The notes under the pieces were generated by a model. The model did not search any database, had not been told where the DNA came from, and worked only from the letters and a program-made list of their open reading frames with translations. From an uncultured Prochlorococcus sp. (GTDB taxonomy: Bacteria; Cyanobacteriota; Cyanobacteriia; PCC-6307; Cyanobiaceae), in NCBI GenBank assembly GCA_902628235.1, contig CACOMD010000007.1:1-40379 (forward strand): DNA of 40,379 nucleotides, written 5' to 3'. Below, piece by piece: positions 33,714 to 40,379 of the stretch. Position 1 is the first letter of the stretch; each line of letters starts with the position of its first letter. The position numbers and the translations under genes are program-made.

Positions 33714-35069
33714 ATGGATTTTAAATATTATTATCCTCAAAAAGTTGATAAATCTATTTTTTCTCCTGAAATCATTGGAGAACCATTATATGGGCTTCCT
33801 AAAGAAGTTAAATTTTGTAAGAGGTGCGTTATAAGTAATCAAAGGCCTTCCAGTGCAGTTGAGCTTTCCAATGATGGCAAGAATAAAAAGGAAGTTATAA
33901 GTTTTGATGATAATGGATTATGTGATGCATGCCAAGTAAAAATAATAAAAGAAGATGTGAACTGGGAAGAAAGAGAAAGTGAACTGAGAGAAATTTGTAA
34001 TAAACATCGTAAGAATGATGGATCATATGATTGTTTGATTCCAGGTAGCGGAGGGAAAGATAGTTTTATGCAGGCCCATTTATTGAAATATAAATATGGG
34101 ATGAATCCTCTTACCTGTACCTGGGCACCTCATATTTATACTGATTGGGGATGGAAGAATCATAAGGCTTGGATTGATGCAGGTTTTGATAATATTCTTT
34201 TTACTCCAAATGGTTTAATTCATAAATTGCTTACAAGATTAGCTATTGAAAAATTATTTCATCCTTTTCAGCCTTTTATGATAGGACAAAAAAATTTCCC
34301 TCCAAAAATAGCTGATTTGTACAATATTCAACTTATATTTTATGGAGAAAACGAAGCAGAATATGGCAATAAAAAGTCCAATATGAATAAATCTGAATTA
34401 AATCAAGAATTTTTTGTGAAAGAAAACGATTCAGAGATATTTTTAGGCGGTGCTTCTCTTGAAGAATTAAAAGATCTTTCTATTAAAAAGGCCGATTTGA
34501 ATTCATACTTACCTTTAGATAATCAAAAAATCCATGATAAAAAAATAAAAGTTCATTATTTGGGTTATTTTGAAAAATGGCACCCCCAATCAGCTTATTA
34601 TTATGCGGTAGAAAAAGGTGGATTTCAATCTTCTCCAGAACGAACTTGTGGCACTTACCAAACCTATACTTCTATTGATGATAAGATTGATGATTTTCAT
34701 TTTCATACGACTTATATAAAATTTGGTATTGGAAGGGCTACATATGATGCAGCTCAAGAAGTACGTTCTGGTGATATTACAAGAGAAGAGGCCATATCCT
34801 TGATAAATAAATATGAAGGAGAATTCCCAAATAGATGGGCAGATGAAATTTTTGAATATTTAACTATTCATCCTGATTCCTACCCAGTTGCAAGTAAATA
34901 CTTTGAGAAACCTATCTTTGATCATCAATATTATCTTGATTTATCTGATAGATTTAGGTCGCCTCATATTTGGAAATGGACGACAACCAATGGTTGGGAA
35001 TTAAGAAATAAAATAAGAAATTCAAATCTTAATGAACAAAGTGCTCTTTTATGGGAAGGGAATAAGTAA
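33714..35069 (+). CDS. N-acetyl sugar amidotransferase (WbpG/PseA type)
   Basis: A 451-residue PP-loop ATP pyrophosphatase. Two CxxC pairs (Cys35/Cys38 and Cys70/Cys73) probably bind zinc. The PP-loop GSGGKDS is at 111-117, followed by TCTWAPHIYTDWGW, and SSPERTCGTYQTYTSIDD is further on. The family converts an N-acetyl group of a sugar to an acetamidino (N-acetimidoyl) group, using ammonia from a HisH/HisF-like pair. That pair is encoded as one fused protein 10 bp downstream. In this cluster the likely substrate is a nonulosonic acid precursor or its CMP form. Confidence 0.88.
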   Translation: MDFKYYYPQKVDKSIFSPEIIGEPLYGLPKEVKFCKRCVISNQRPSSAVELSNDGKNKKEVISFDDNGLCDACQVKIIKEDVNWEERESELREICNKHRKNDGSYDCLIPGSGGKDSFMQAHLLKYKYGMNPLTCTWAPHIYTDWGWKNHKAWIDAGFDNILFTPNGLIHKLLTRLAIEKLFHPFQPFMIGQKNFPPKIADLYNIQLIFYGENEAEYGNKKSNMNKSELNQEFFVKENDSEIFLGGASLEELKDLSIKKADLNSYLPLDNQKIHDKKIKVHYLGYFEKWHPQSAYYYAVEKGGFQSSPERTCGTYQTYTSIDDKIDDFHFHTTYIKFGIGRATYDAAQEVRSGDITREEAISLINKYEGEFPNRWADEIFEYLTIHPDSYPVASKYFEKPIFDHQYYLDLSDRFRSPHIWKWTTTNGWELRNKIRNSNLNEQSALLWEGNK

Positions 35070-35079
35070 AAGAAAAATT

Positions 35080-36558
35080 ATGCAACTTAAAAAAAGGATA
35101 ATAGCTAGGTTAGATATTAAAGGATCAAAACTAATTAAAGGCATAAGATTTGAAGGTCTTAGGGTTATTGGAGAACCTTATAAGGCTGCATTAAAGTATT
35201 ACCAAGATGGTATTGATGAAATTTTTTATTCTGATGCAGTCGCAAGTCTGTATGGGAGAAATAGTTTAGATGATATCTTGAGAAAAACATGTAAAAATAT
35301 CTTTGTGCCCATAACTGCTGGTGGAGCTGTAAAGTCAGTAGAGGATTGTAATTTGTTGTTAAGAGCTGGTGCTGATAAAATTGCAATTAATAGTTATGCG
35401 GTAAAAGATCCAGATTTAATTTCTTCGTTAGCATTACGCTTTGGGGAACAATGCATAGTTCTTTCAATTCAGGCAAGAAAATCAAAAAGCTGTAAATCAG
35501 GATATGAAGTTATGATCGAGTCTGGAAGACAAAAAACTGGCATTGATGTAATTGAATGGATAAAAAAAACTCAAAAGATGGGGATTGGAGAGATCTTTTT
35601 AACTTCAGTTGACAATGATGGTACAAAAAAAGGCCCAGATTTAGATTTGCTAAATTTAATTGATTTTAAAGTTCAGGTTCCTTTGATTTTTGGGGGAGGC
35701 TTTGGTCAAATCAAAGAAGTTGAAACTTTTTTAAATTCGGAAAAAATTTCTGGAATATCGATTGGCACTGCTTTACATAAAAATGACTTAAAAATTAAAG
35801 ATTTAATAAATATCACTTCTTCAAAAGGTATTAATCTTGAAGAATCGATTACTAATAATTTATCCATAGATGATAAATTTTTAAAAGGTATAGAAGTAGT
35901 AGTTGTAGATTATGGAATGGGTAATCAATTAAGTCTTATAAATGCATTAGAAAATATAGGGGCAATTGTTAACTTAACTTATGATCCAGAAATAGTTTAT
36001 TCGGCTAAAGTTGTAATCCTACCAGGTGTAGGATCTTTCCCTTGCGGTATGGAGGAGCTTCAAAAGAGGAATTTAAAGGAAATTTTGATAAGAAGGTTCA
36101 AAGAAAAAAAACCAATTATTGGAATATGTCTTGGTATGCAATTATTCTTTAAGAGAAGTTCAGAATTTTCTAATACAGAAGGTCTTGGTTTTTTTGATAG
36201 TGAAGTTATTCATTTAAAGGATCATATAGAGATAAAAAATAAAATAAATTCTGATAAAACAGAATTAGATATAAAATTACCACATGTTGGATGGAATGTT
36301 TTGGTGGAATCATTTGGTAAATCTAAATTCTTTAGCACAAATTTATTTTTAGATAAGAAATTTTATTTTGTTCATAATTATGGAGTAAGAAATTGCCATA
36401 ATTTAGATTTTTATTTACGAACATCTTATAAAGGAATTAGACCTTTGGCATTGTGTGAGAAAAATAGTGTTGTTGGATTTCAATTCCATCCAGAGAGAAG
36501 TGGAATCTCCGGATTGTTATTACTTGGTAATTTATTAAAGAAAATGTATATAAATTGA
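35080..36558 (+). CDS. Fused HisF-HisH-like ammonia-supplying protein
   Basis: 492 residues. The first 255 are a HisF beta/alpha barrel (IIARLDIKG with Asp12, ITAGGAV, FLTSVDNDGTKKGPD, GGGFGQIKE). From about 270 a HisH glutaminase begins (VVVDYGMGNQ, LPGVGSF, GICLGMQL with Cys350, FQFHPERSG with His470 and Glu472). The order is HisF then HisH, the reverse of the eukaryotic HIS7 fusion. Glutamine-derived ammonia would pass through the barrel to the adjacent WbpG-type amidotransferase, as in Pseudomonas O-antigen clusters where the two are separate. The ATG at 35080 is used; an upstream TTG at 35032 would overlap the amidotransferase. Confidence 0.87.
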   Translation: MQLKKRIIARLDIKGSKLIKGIRFEGLRVIGEPYKAALKYYQDGIDEIFYSDAVASLYGRNSLDDILRKTCKNIFVPITAGGAVKSVEDCNLLLRAGADKIAINSYAVKDPDLISSLALRFGEQCIVLSIQARKSKSCKSGYEVMIESGRQKTGIDVIEWIKKTQKMGIGEIFLTSVDNDGTKKGPDLDLLNLIDFKVQVPLIFGGGFGQIKEVETFLNSEKISGISIGTALHKNDLKIKDLINITSSKGINLEESITNNLSIDDKFLKGIEVVVVDYGMGNQLSLINALENIGAIVNLTYDPEIVYSAKVVILPGVGSFPCGMEELQKRNLKEILIRRFKEKKPIIGICLGMQLFFKRSSEFSNTEGLGFFDSEVIHLKDHIEIKNKINSDKTELDIKLPHVGWNVLVESFGKSKFFSTNLFLDKKFYFVHNYGVRNCHNLDFYLRTSYKGIRPLALCEKNSVVGFQFHPERSGISGLLLLGNLLKKMYIN

Positions 36559-36669
36559 AAAAATTGATTTGTTTTAAGAATTTAAATGATAACAAAGTTA
36601 ATATAAATTTCTTTATAAGAAAATTTTTTAAAACTATAATTTATTTAGAAATATTGGGTTGAAATCTTT

Positions 36670-37821
36670 ATGAAAATATCTGTCATAACAGGTGGAAGAA
36701 TGGATTATGGTCATCTTTATAAAGTAATGCAGGAAATTAAATCTTCTTCAAAATTATCATTACAGGTTGTAGCAACATGTATGCATTTATCTCCTGAATT
36801 TGGATTAACTGAGAATAAAATTATACAGGATGGTTTTAAAATTGATAAGCGGGTGGAATGCTTATTATCCTCTGATACAACTACTGCTGTAGCAAAAAGC
36901 ATTGGGATGGCTTGCATCTCATTCTCTGATGCCTTTGCTGATCTAAAACCAGATTTGATTATGTTAATGGGAGATAGATTTGAATTATTGGCTGCAGCAC
37001 AAGTTGCACTAATTATGAAAATACCAATTGCTCATATTTCGGGAGGAGATACAACTGAAGGTGCATACGATGAATCAATAAGGCATTCAATAACAAAAAT
37101 GTCACACATTCATTTCGTAACTAATAAAAATGCTTTTGAAAGAGTACGTCAACTTGGTGAAAATCCAAAGTTTATATTTAACGTTGGTAGTCCAACAATA
37201 GATAATATTTTAGATACAAAATTTGTTTCAAAAAATAATCTTGAGAAGAAAATTAATTATAAATTCAAGGATAAAAATATTTTATTCACTTATCATCCTG
37301 TGACTTTAAACATAGAAAAGAATATTTGTGATTTGAAGACTATACTTACTGCTTTAGAGAATTTAGGACCTAATGTAGGTATTATTATGACCAAATCAAA
37401 TGCCGATGATGGTGGCAGGGAATTAAATAAGCAATTAGAAATATTTGAAAAAAATAATAAGAATGCAAAATTATATGAATCTTTAGGTCAATTCCTCTAT
37501 TACAATACTATAAATGTTGTTGATTGCGTTGTAGGTAATTCTTCAAGTGGTTTATTTGAGGTGCCAACTTTTAAAAAGCCTACTGTAAATATTGGCGATA
37601 GGCAAAAAGGAAGAACTACATGTGATTCAATTATTGACGTAAAAGTTGATTCAAAAGAAATTTTATCTTCTATTAAAAAAGCCTTTAGTCTAAATTGTAA
37701 AGATATTATCAATCCTTATGGAATAGGTAAATCATCAGAAAAAATAGTAAAAATTTTAGAAAAATTATCACTAGAAGAGTTTTCTGTACAAAAACATTTC
37801 TTTGAATATTATAAAAATTAA
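36670..37821 (+). CDS. neuC: UDP-GlcNAc 2-epimerase (hydrolysing), NeuC/LegG type
   Basis: A 383-residue GT-B-fold epimerase. SVITGGRMDYGHLYKV is the N-terminal strand, LMLMGDRFELLAAAQVA a hallmark, then HISGGDTTEGAYDESIRHSITKMSHIHF, and VVGNSSSGLFEVPTFKKPTVNIGDRQKGR at the C-terminal nucleotide site. Hydrolysing forms release ManNAc or 2,4-diacetamido-mannose type sugars for NeuB-like synthases, one of which is encoded two genes downstream. GlcNAc-type and bacillosamine-type substrates cannot be told apart here. A TATAAT at 36635-36640 may be its promoter. Confidence 0.9.
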   Translation: MKISVITGGRMDYGHLYKVMQEIKSSSKLSLQVVATCMHLSPEFGLTENKIIQDGFKIDKRVECLLSSDTTTAVAKSIGMACISFSDAFADLKPDLIMLMGDRFELLAAAQVALIMKIPIAHISGGDTTEGAYDESIRHSITKMSHIHFVTNKNAFERVRQLGENPKFIFNVGSPTIDNILDTKFVSKNNLEKKINYKFKDKNILFTYHPVTLNIEKNICDLKTILTALENLGPNVGIIMTKSNADDGGRELNKQLEIFEKNNKNAKLYESLGQFLYYNTINVVDCVVGNSSSGLFEVPTFKKPTVNIGDRQKGRTTCDSIIDVKVDSKEILSSIKKAFSLNCKDIINPYGIGKSSEKIVKILEKLSLEEFSVQKHFFEYYKN

Positions 37822-37822
37822 T

Positions 37823-38725
37823 ATGAAAAAATTAAATGTTGCATTTTATGGTGATAGTAAGTGGGCTCTAAATACATTAGAGATTCTTTTAAAAAGAGAA
37901 GATTGTATTTTAAAGGATGTATTCGTAAGGTTCCCAAATGGAGATAAACAAATAAAAAATTTCTGTGAAAATAATAAAATTAATTATTTGAAAATAGAAA
38001 AAATAAATAATTTTTTTGAAATGAATAAAAGAATTTATGATTTAGGAATTTCGGTTTCATATGATCAAATTTTTAAAGAAAAAACTATAACCTCACATAG
38101 ACTTGGAATTATAAATTGTCATGCGGGAGATTTACCTGATTTTAAGGGAAGAAATGTAATTAATTGGGCTTTGATCAATAATCAAAAATATTTGGGCATT
38201 ACAAGTCATTTTGTAGATAATGAAGTAGATACTGGTGGAATAATTGATAAGCAACTTATCAACATTGAAAAAGATGATGATTATAATAAATTATTGCAAA
38301 AAGCTTATGAAATATGTCCAAGGATTATTAACACTTCCATAGATTTGATCCAAGACGAAGATTTCATCCCAAAACCTCAAAAAACTATAAAGGAATTTCC
38401 TATATATTGTTCTAGAAGGAGAGTAGGAGATGAACTTATTAATTGGAATGATTCTTCACTAAATATTTATAACTTTATTAGAGCTTTGGCATATCCAGGA
38501 CCATTAGCACAAACTCAAATTAATAATAAAAAAGTATTAATAAAGAAATCTACTTTTCTTAATTCCGCTCCAGAATATATAGATAAGCCAGGAACAATTC
38601 TTAAAAAAGATAATAATGGGATTATTGTTAAAACTAGTGATACTTATATTTTAATTAATGAATGGATTTGTGATACTTTATTAAAAGTTGGAGATAGATT
38701 TGAAAATGGTTTTAATAATAGCTGA
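37823..38725 (+). CDS. Sugar N-formyltransferase (second copy)
   Basis: A 300-residue formyltransferase with both N- and C-terminal domains. It has NVAFYGDSKWALNTLEILL, then LGIINCHAGDLPDFKGRNVINW with the Asn-X-His pair, and FVDNEVDTGGIIDKQ with the catalytic Asp. A C-terminal oligonucleotide-binding-like domain (INWNDSSLNIYNFIRALAYPG) is typical of ArnA/Fmt-like sugar formyltransferases. It lies between neuC and neuB and probably formylates an amino group of the nonulosonic acid precursor. The ATG at 37823 begins 1 bp after the neuC stop and is preferred to an upstream start that would overlap it. Confidence 0.88.
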   Translation: MKKLNVAFYGDSKWALNTLEILLKREDCILKDVFVRFPNGDKQIKNFCENNKINYLKIEKINNFFEMNKRIYDLGISVSYDQIFKEKTITSHRLGIINCHAGDLPDFKGRNVINWALINNQKYLGITSHFVDNEVDTGGIIDKQLINIEKDDDYNKLLQKAYEICPRIINTSIDLIQDEDFIPKPQKTIKEFPIYCSRRRVGDELINWNDSSLNIYNFIRALAYPGPLAQTQINNKKVLIKKSTFLNSAPEYIDKPGTILKKDNNGIIVKTSDTYILINEWICDTLLKVGDRFENGFNNS

Positions 38726-39707
38726 GATTGGTGTAAATCATAATGGAGACATAAATAAAGCAAAAAAATTAATAGAGATAGCTTCTGAAGCAGGTGCTGA
38801 TGTTGTGAAGTTTCAGACTTTTAATTCAGAAGATTTATCAACTAATTATGCTCCATTAGCAGAATATCAAGAACAAAATTCTCCTGAGTTAAAAGATCAA
38901 TCAAATTTACTAAAGAAGTTAGAATTAACTGAAGCTGATCATTTTATTTTAAAAAAATATGCAGAAAAATTTGATATTGAATTCCTTTCTACTGCATTTA
39001 CAGTTCAAAGTGTAGATTTTTTATCTAGATTAGGTCTGAGAAGGTGGAAAATACCCTCAGGTGAAATTAATAATATTAAGTTATTAGAAAAAATAGCCTT
39101 ATTAAACCAACCAATAATAATATCTACAGGTATGTCGTGCTTAGGGGAAATTGAAACTGCAATAAATACCCTTACTTCTAAAAACTTAAACAAGGAAAAG
39201 ATAACTATTCTTCATTGCAATACTGCCTATCCAACTCCTCTAGAGGATGTAAATTTGAATGTAATTAAAACCTTGAGATCTTCCTTTGGTGTCAATGTTG
39301 GCTACTCTGATCATACTCTTGGTATCGAAGTAAGTACGGCAGCGGTAGCTTTGGGATCTAGTGTTATAGAAAAACATATAACTTTAGACAGAAATCTACC
39401 TGGACCAGATCATAAAGCAAGCTTGGAGCCCGATGAATTTAAAAATCTAATAAAAAGTATAAGAAACGTAACTATAGCTTTAGGTTCAAAAATTAAACAG
39501 CCTACAAAATCTGAAGAAATAAATATAAATATTGCAAGGAAATCCATTGTTGCATCAAAATTTATTAAAACTGGAGAAATATTTACTGAAGAAAATCTTA
39601 CATCAAAAAGACCTGCTACCGGAGTACCACCTAATCTTATGTATTTAATTCTTGGGAAGAAATCTAATAGAAATTATAATATTGATGAACAAATAGAAAT
39701 CCTATAA
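38706..39707 (+). CDS. neuB: N-acylneuraminate synthase (NeuB/LegI/PseI family)
   Basis: A 333-residue PEP-condensing synthase. It has LIIAEIGVNHNGDINKAKKL, DVVKFQTFNSEDL, KIPSGEINNIKLLEKIA, YSDHTLGIEVSTAAVALG and EKHITLDRNLPGPDHKASLEP. The C-terminal SAF/antifreeze-like domain runs from about 275. It condenses PEP with ManNAc or a 6-deoxy-2,4-diacetamido hexose to make sialic, legionaminic or pseudaminic acid. The ATG at 38706 overlaps the formyltransferase end by 20 bp. The dehydratase and aminotransferase for a legionaminic route are not in this block; they may lie past the window. Confidence 0.92.
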   Translation: MVLIIAEIGVNHNGDINKAKKLIEIASEAGADVVKFQTFNSEDLSTNYAPLAEYQEQNSPELKDQSNLLKKLELTEADHFILKKYAEKFDIEFLSTAFTVQSVDFLSRLGLRRWKIPSGEINNIKLLEKIALLNQPIIISTGMSCLGEIETAINTLTSKNLNKEKITILHCNTAYPTPLEDVNLNVIKTLRSSFGVNVGYSDHTLGIEVSTAAVALGSSVIEKHITLDRNLPGPDHKASLEPDEFKNLIKSIRNVTIALGSKIKQPTKSEEININIARKSIVASKFIKTGEIFTEENLTSKRPATGVPPNLMYLILGKKSNRNYNIDEQIEIL

Positions 39708-39708
39708 T

Positions 39709-40362
39709 TTAAAAAATATCAATCTTGGGTTGAAAACATAAGTCAGCTATTAAAGGTTTGGCTGTCATTATCCTCGTTAAAATAAAACTATTTTCATGCA
39801 TGAAGTTAATGAATTCATGAAGTTTGTATTGGCCTTCAAAAGATTCATGATTATGCCTTACTTCAGCGACAACAAATTTTGCTATTTTTAATGTTTCTTT
39901 TGCTCCTTTTACAACATTTAATTCATAACCTTCTGTATCAATTTTTATTCCTACTGTACCTAAATTATTTTTTGAATTAATTAATTTATCAACTGTTACA
40001 ATTTTAATTTTTCTTCTAGAAATAGGATCTCCCTCATAATTTATTTCTTTGACATTTAACAGAGAAGATCTCCCTAAATTTTTCTCTATTTTAATAAACT
40101 CTTCCGATTCTTTGTCCCCTACACCACATTGAAAGAACTCATATTGTCTATCAGATAAATTATTTTCTGCATATATTTTTGCTTCCATTAAAGGATCAAT
40201 AAGAATAAGTTTTGAGTGAGAGAATCTTTCATAAAAAGTTGGAGTTCCATTTTTTCCAACTCCAATATCTATAAATGTATTTATTTCTGGAAGTTGATTA
40301 AGTTGATCCCAATCTATATACATTCCAGTCTTTTCGTATAAGTAGTTGGTAATTTTTTTCAT
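39709..40362 (-). CDS. FkbM-family methyltransferase
   Basis: A 217-residue SAM methyltransferase. INTFIDIGVGKNGTPTFY is motif I, LILIDPL the acidic strand 2, FQCGVGDKES motif II-like, and VGIKIDTEGYELNVVKGA the FkbM signature, followed by VVAEVRHN. FkbM proteins O-methylate sugars or polyketides. Here a glycan hydroxyl is the likely acceptor. It converges on neuB with a 1-bp gap. It is complete, with its ATG 17 bp from the window edge. Confidence 0.87.
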   Translation of the reverse strand: MKKITNYLYEKTGMYIDWDQLNQLPEINTFIDIGVGKNGTPTFYERFSHSKLILIDPLMEAKIYAENNLSDRQYEFFQCGVGDKESEEFIKIEKNLGRSSLLNVKEINYEGDPISRRKIKIVTVDKLINSKNNLGTVGIKIDTEGYELNVVKGAKETLKIAKFVVAEVRHNHESFEGQYKLHEFINFMHENSFILTRIMTAKPLIADLCFQPKIDIF

Positions 40363-40379
40363 AGCCGAATTAATAAATA

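Noticed and set aside
35080..36558. Fused HisF-HisH as the histidine-biosynthesis enzyme
   Set aside because: No other his genes are nearby, and it directly follows a WbpG-type amidotransferase that needs exactly this ammonia source.
1..40379. CRISPR arrays, insertion sequences with terminal repeats, rRNA genes
   Set aside because: Looked for; no regular repeat-spacer pattern, transposase or rRNA-like sequence was seen.

Overview
The window looks like a chromosomal island of a low-GC marine picocyanobacterium, most likely Prochlorococcus. It is very AT-rich (about 30% GC by eye), has short intergenic gaps, and is dominated by surface-polysaccharide genes. Its only intact RNA gene is a tRNA-Ala(GGC) flanked by integration scars, which fits the tRNA-targeting elements (tycheposons) known in that genus. 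The species is inferred from style and content, not from a search.

Layout. (1) 1-3772: three genes on the + strand that match, in order and architecture, the Campylobacter jejuni Cj1418-Cj1417-Cj1416 module. They are a glutamine kinase-like dikinase, a class I amidotransferase/hydrolase and a nucleotidyltransferase. In Campylobacter this module makes cytidine diphosphoramidate for capsule O-methyl phosphoramidate. (2) 3828-12526: an integrated element about 8.6 kb long. It is bounded on the right by the intact tRNA-Ala(GGC) and on the left by a 43-bp copy of the 3' half of that tRNA. Inside are a small HTH-like gene, a second tRNA scar (tRNA-Pro(TGG) fragment), and a full TonB-dependent iron-chelate (siderophore or heme) uptake set: exbB-exbD, tonB, binding protein, outer-membrane receptor, ATPase and permease. 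Next to the tRNA is a decayed tyrosine-recombinase-like gene with stops, a frameshift and no catalytic domain, so the element can probably no longer move itself. (3) 12527-13398: gene-poor DNA and a frameshifted membrane-protein remnant.

(4) 13395-20491: methyltransferase, glycosyltransferase and the CDP-6-deoxyhexose branch (rfbG, rfbF, RmlC-like epimerase, C-methyltransferase), then a DegT-type aminotransferase. (5) 20723-27367: an ABC exporter, a deacetylase overlapping an N-formyltransferase, and a minus-strand set of CMP-sugar synthetase, Gfo/Idh oxidoreductase and GT-B-like protein. (6) 27460-31612: UDP-xylose synthase, UDP-glucose dehydrogenase, a galE pseudogene and a Wzy/WaaL-like membrane protein. 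(7) 31669-40362: a nonulosonic (sialic/legionaminic-type) acid block. It holds NeuA-, NeuC- and NeuB-like enzymes, a second formyltransferase, an N-acetyl sugar amidotransferase (WbpG/PseA type) with its ammonia source HisF-HisH fused in one chain, and an FkbM methyltransferase.

Together the genes describe a cell surface under diversifying selection, plausibly from phage and grazers: amidated and formylated nonulosonates, C-methylated CDP-sugars, UDP-GlcA/UDP-Xyl and possibly phosphoramidate decoration. A cargo island for scavenging chelated iron has been spliced in at a tRNA gene.
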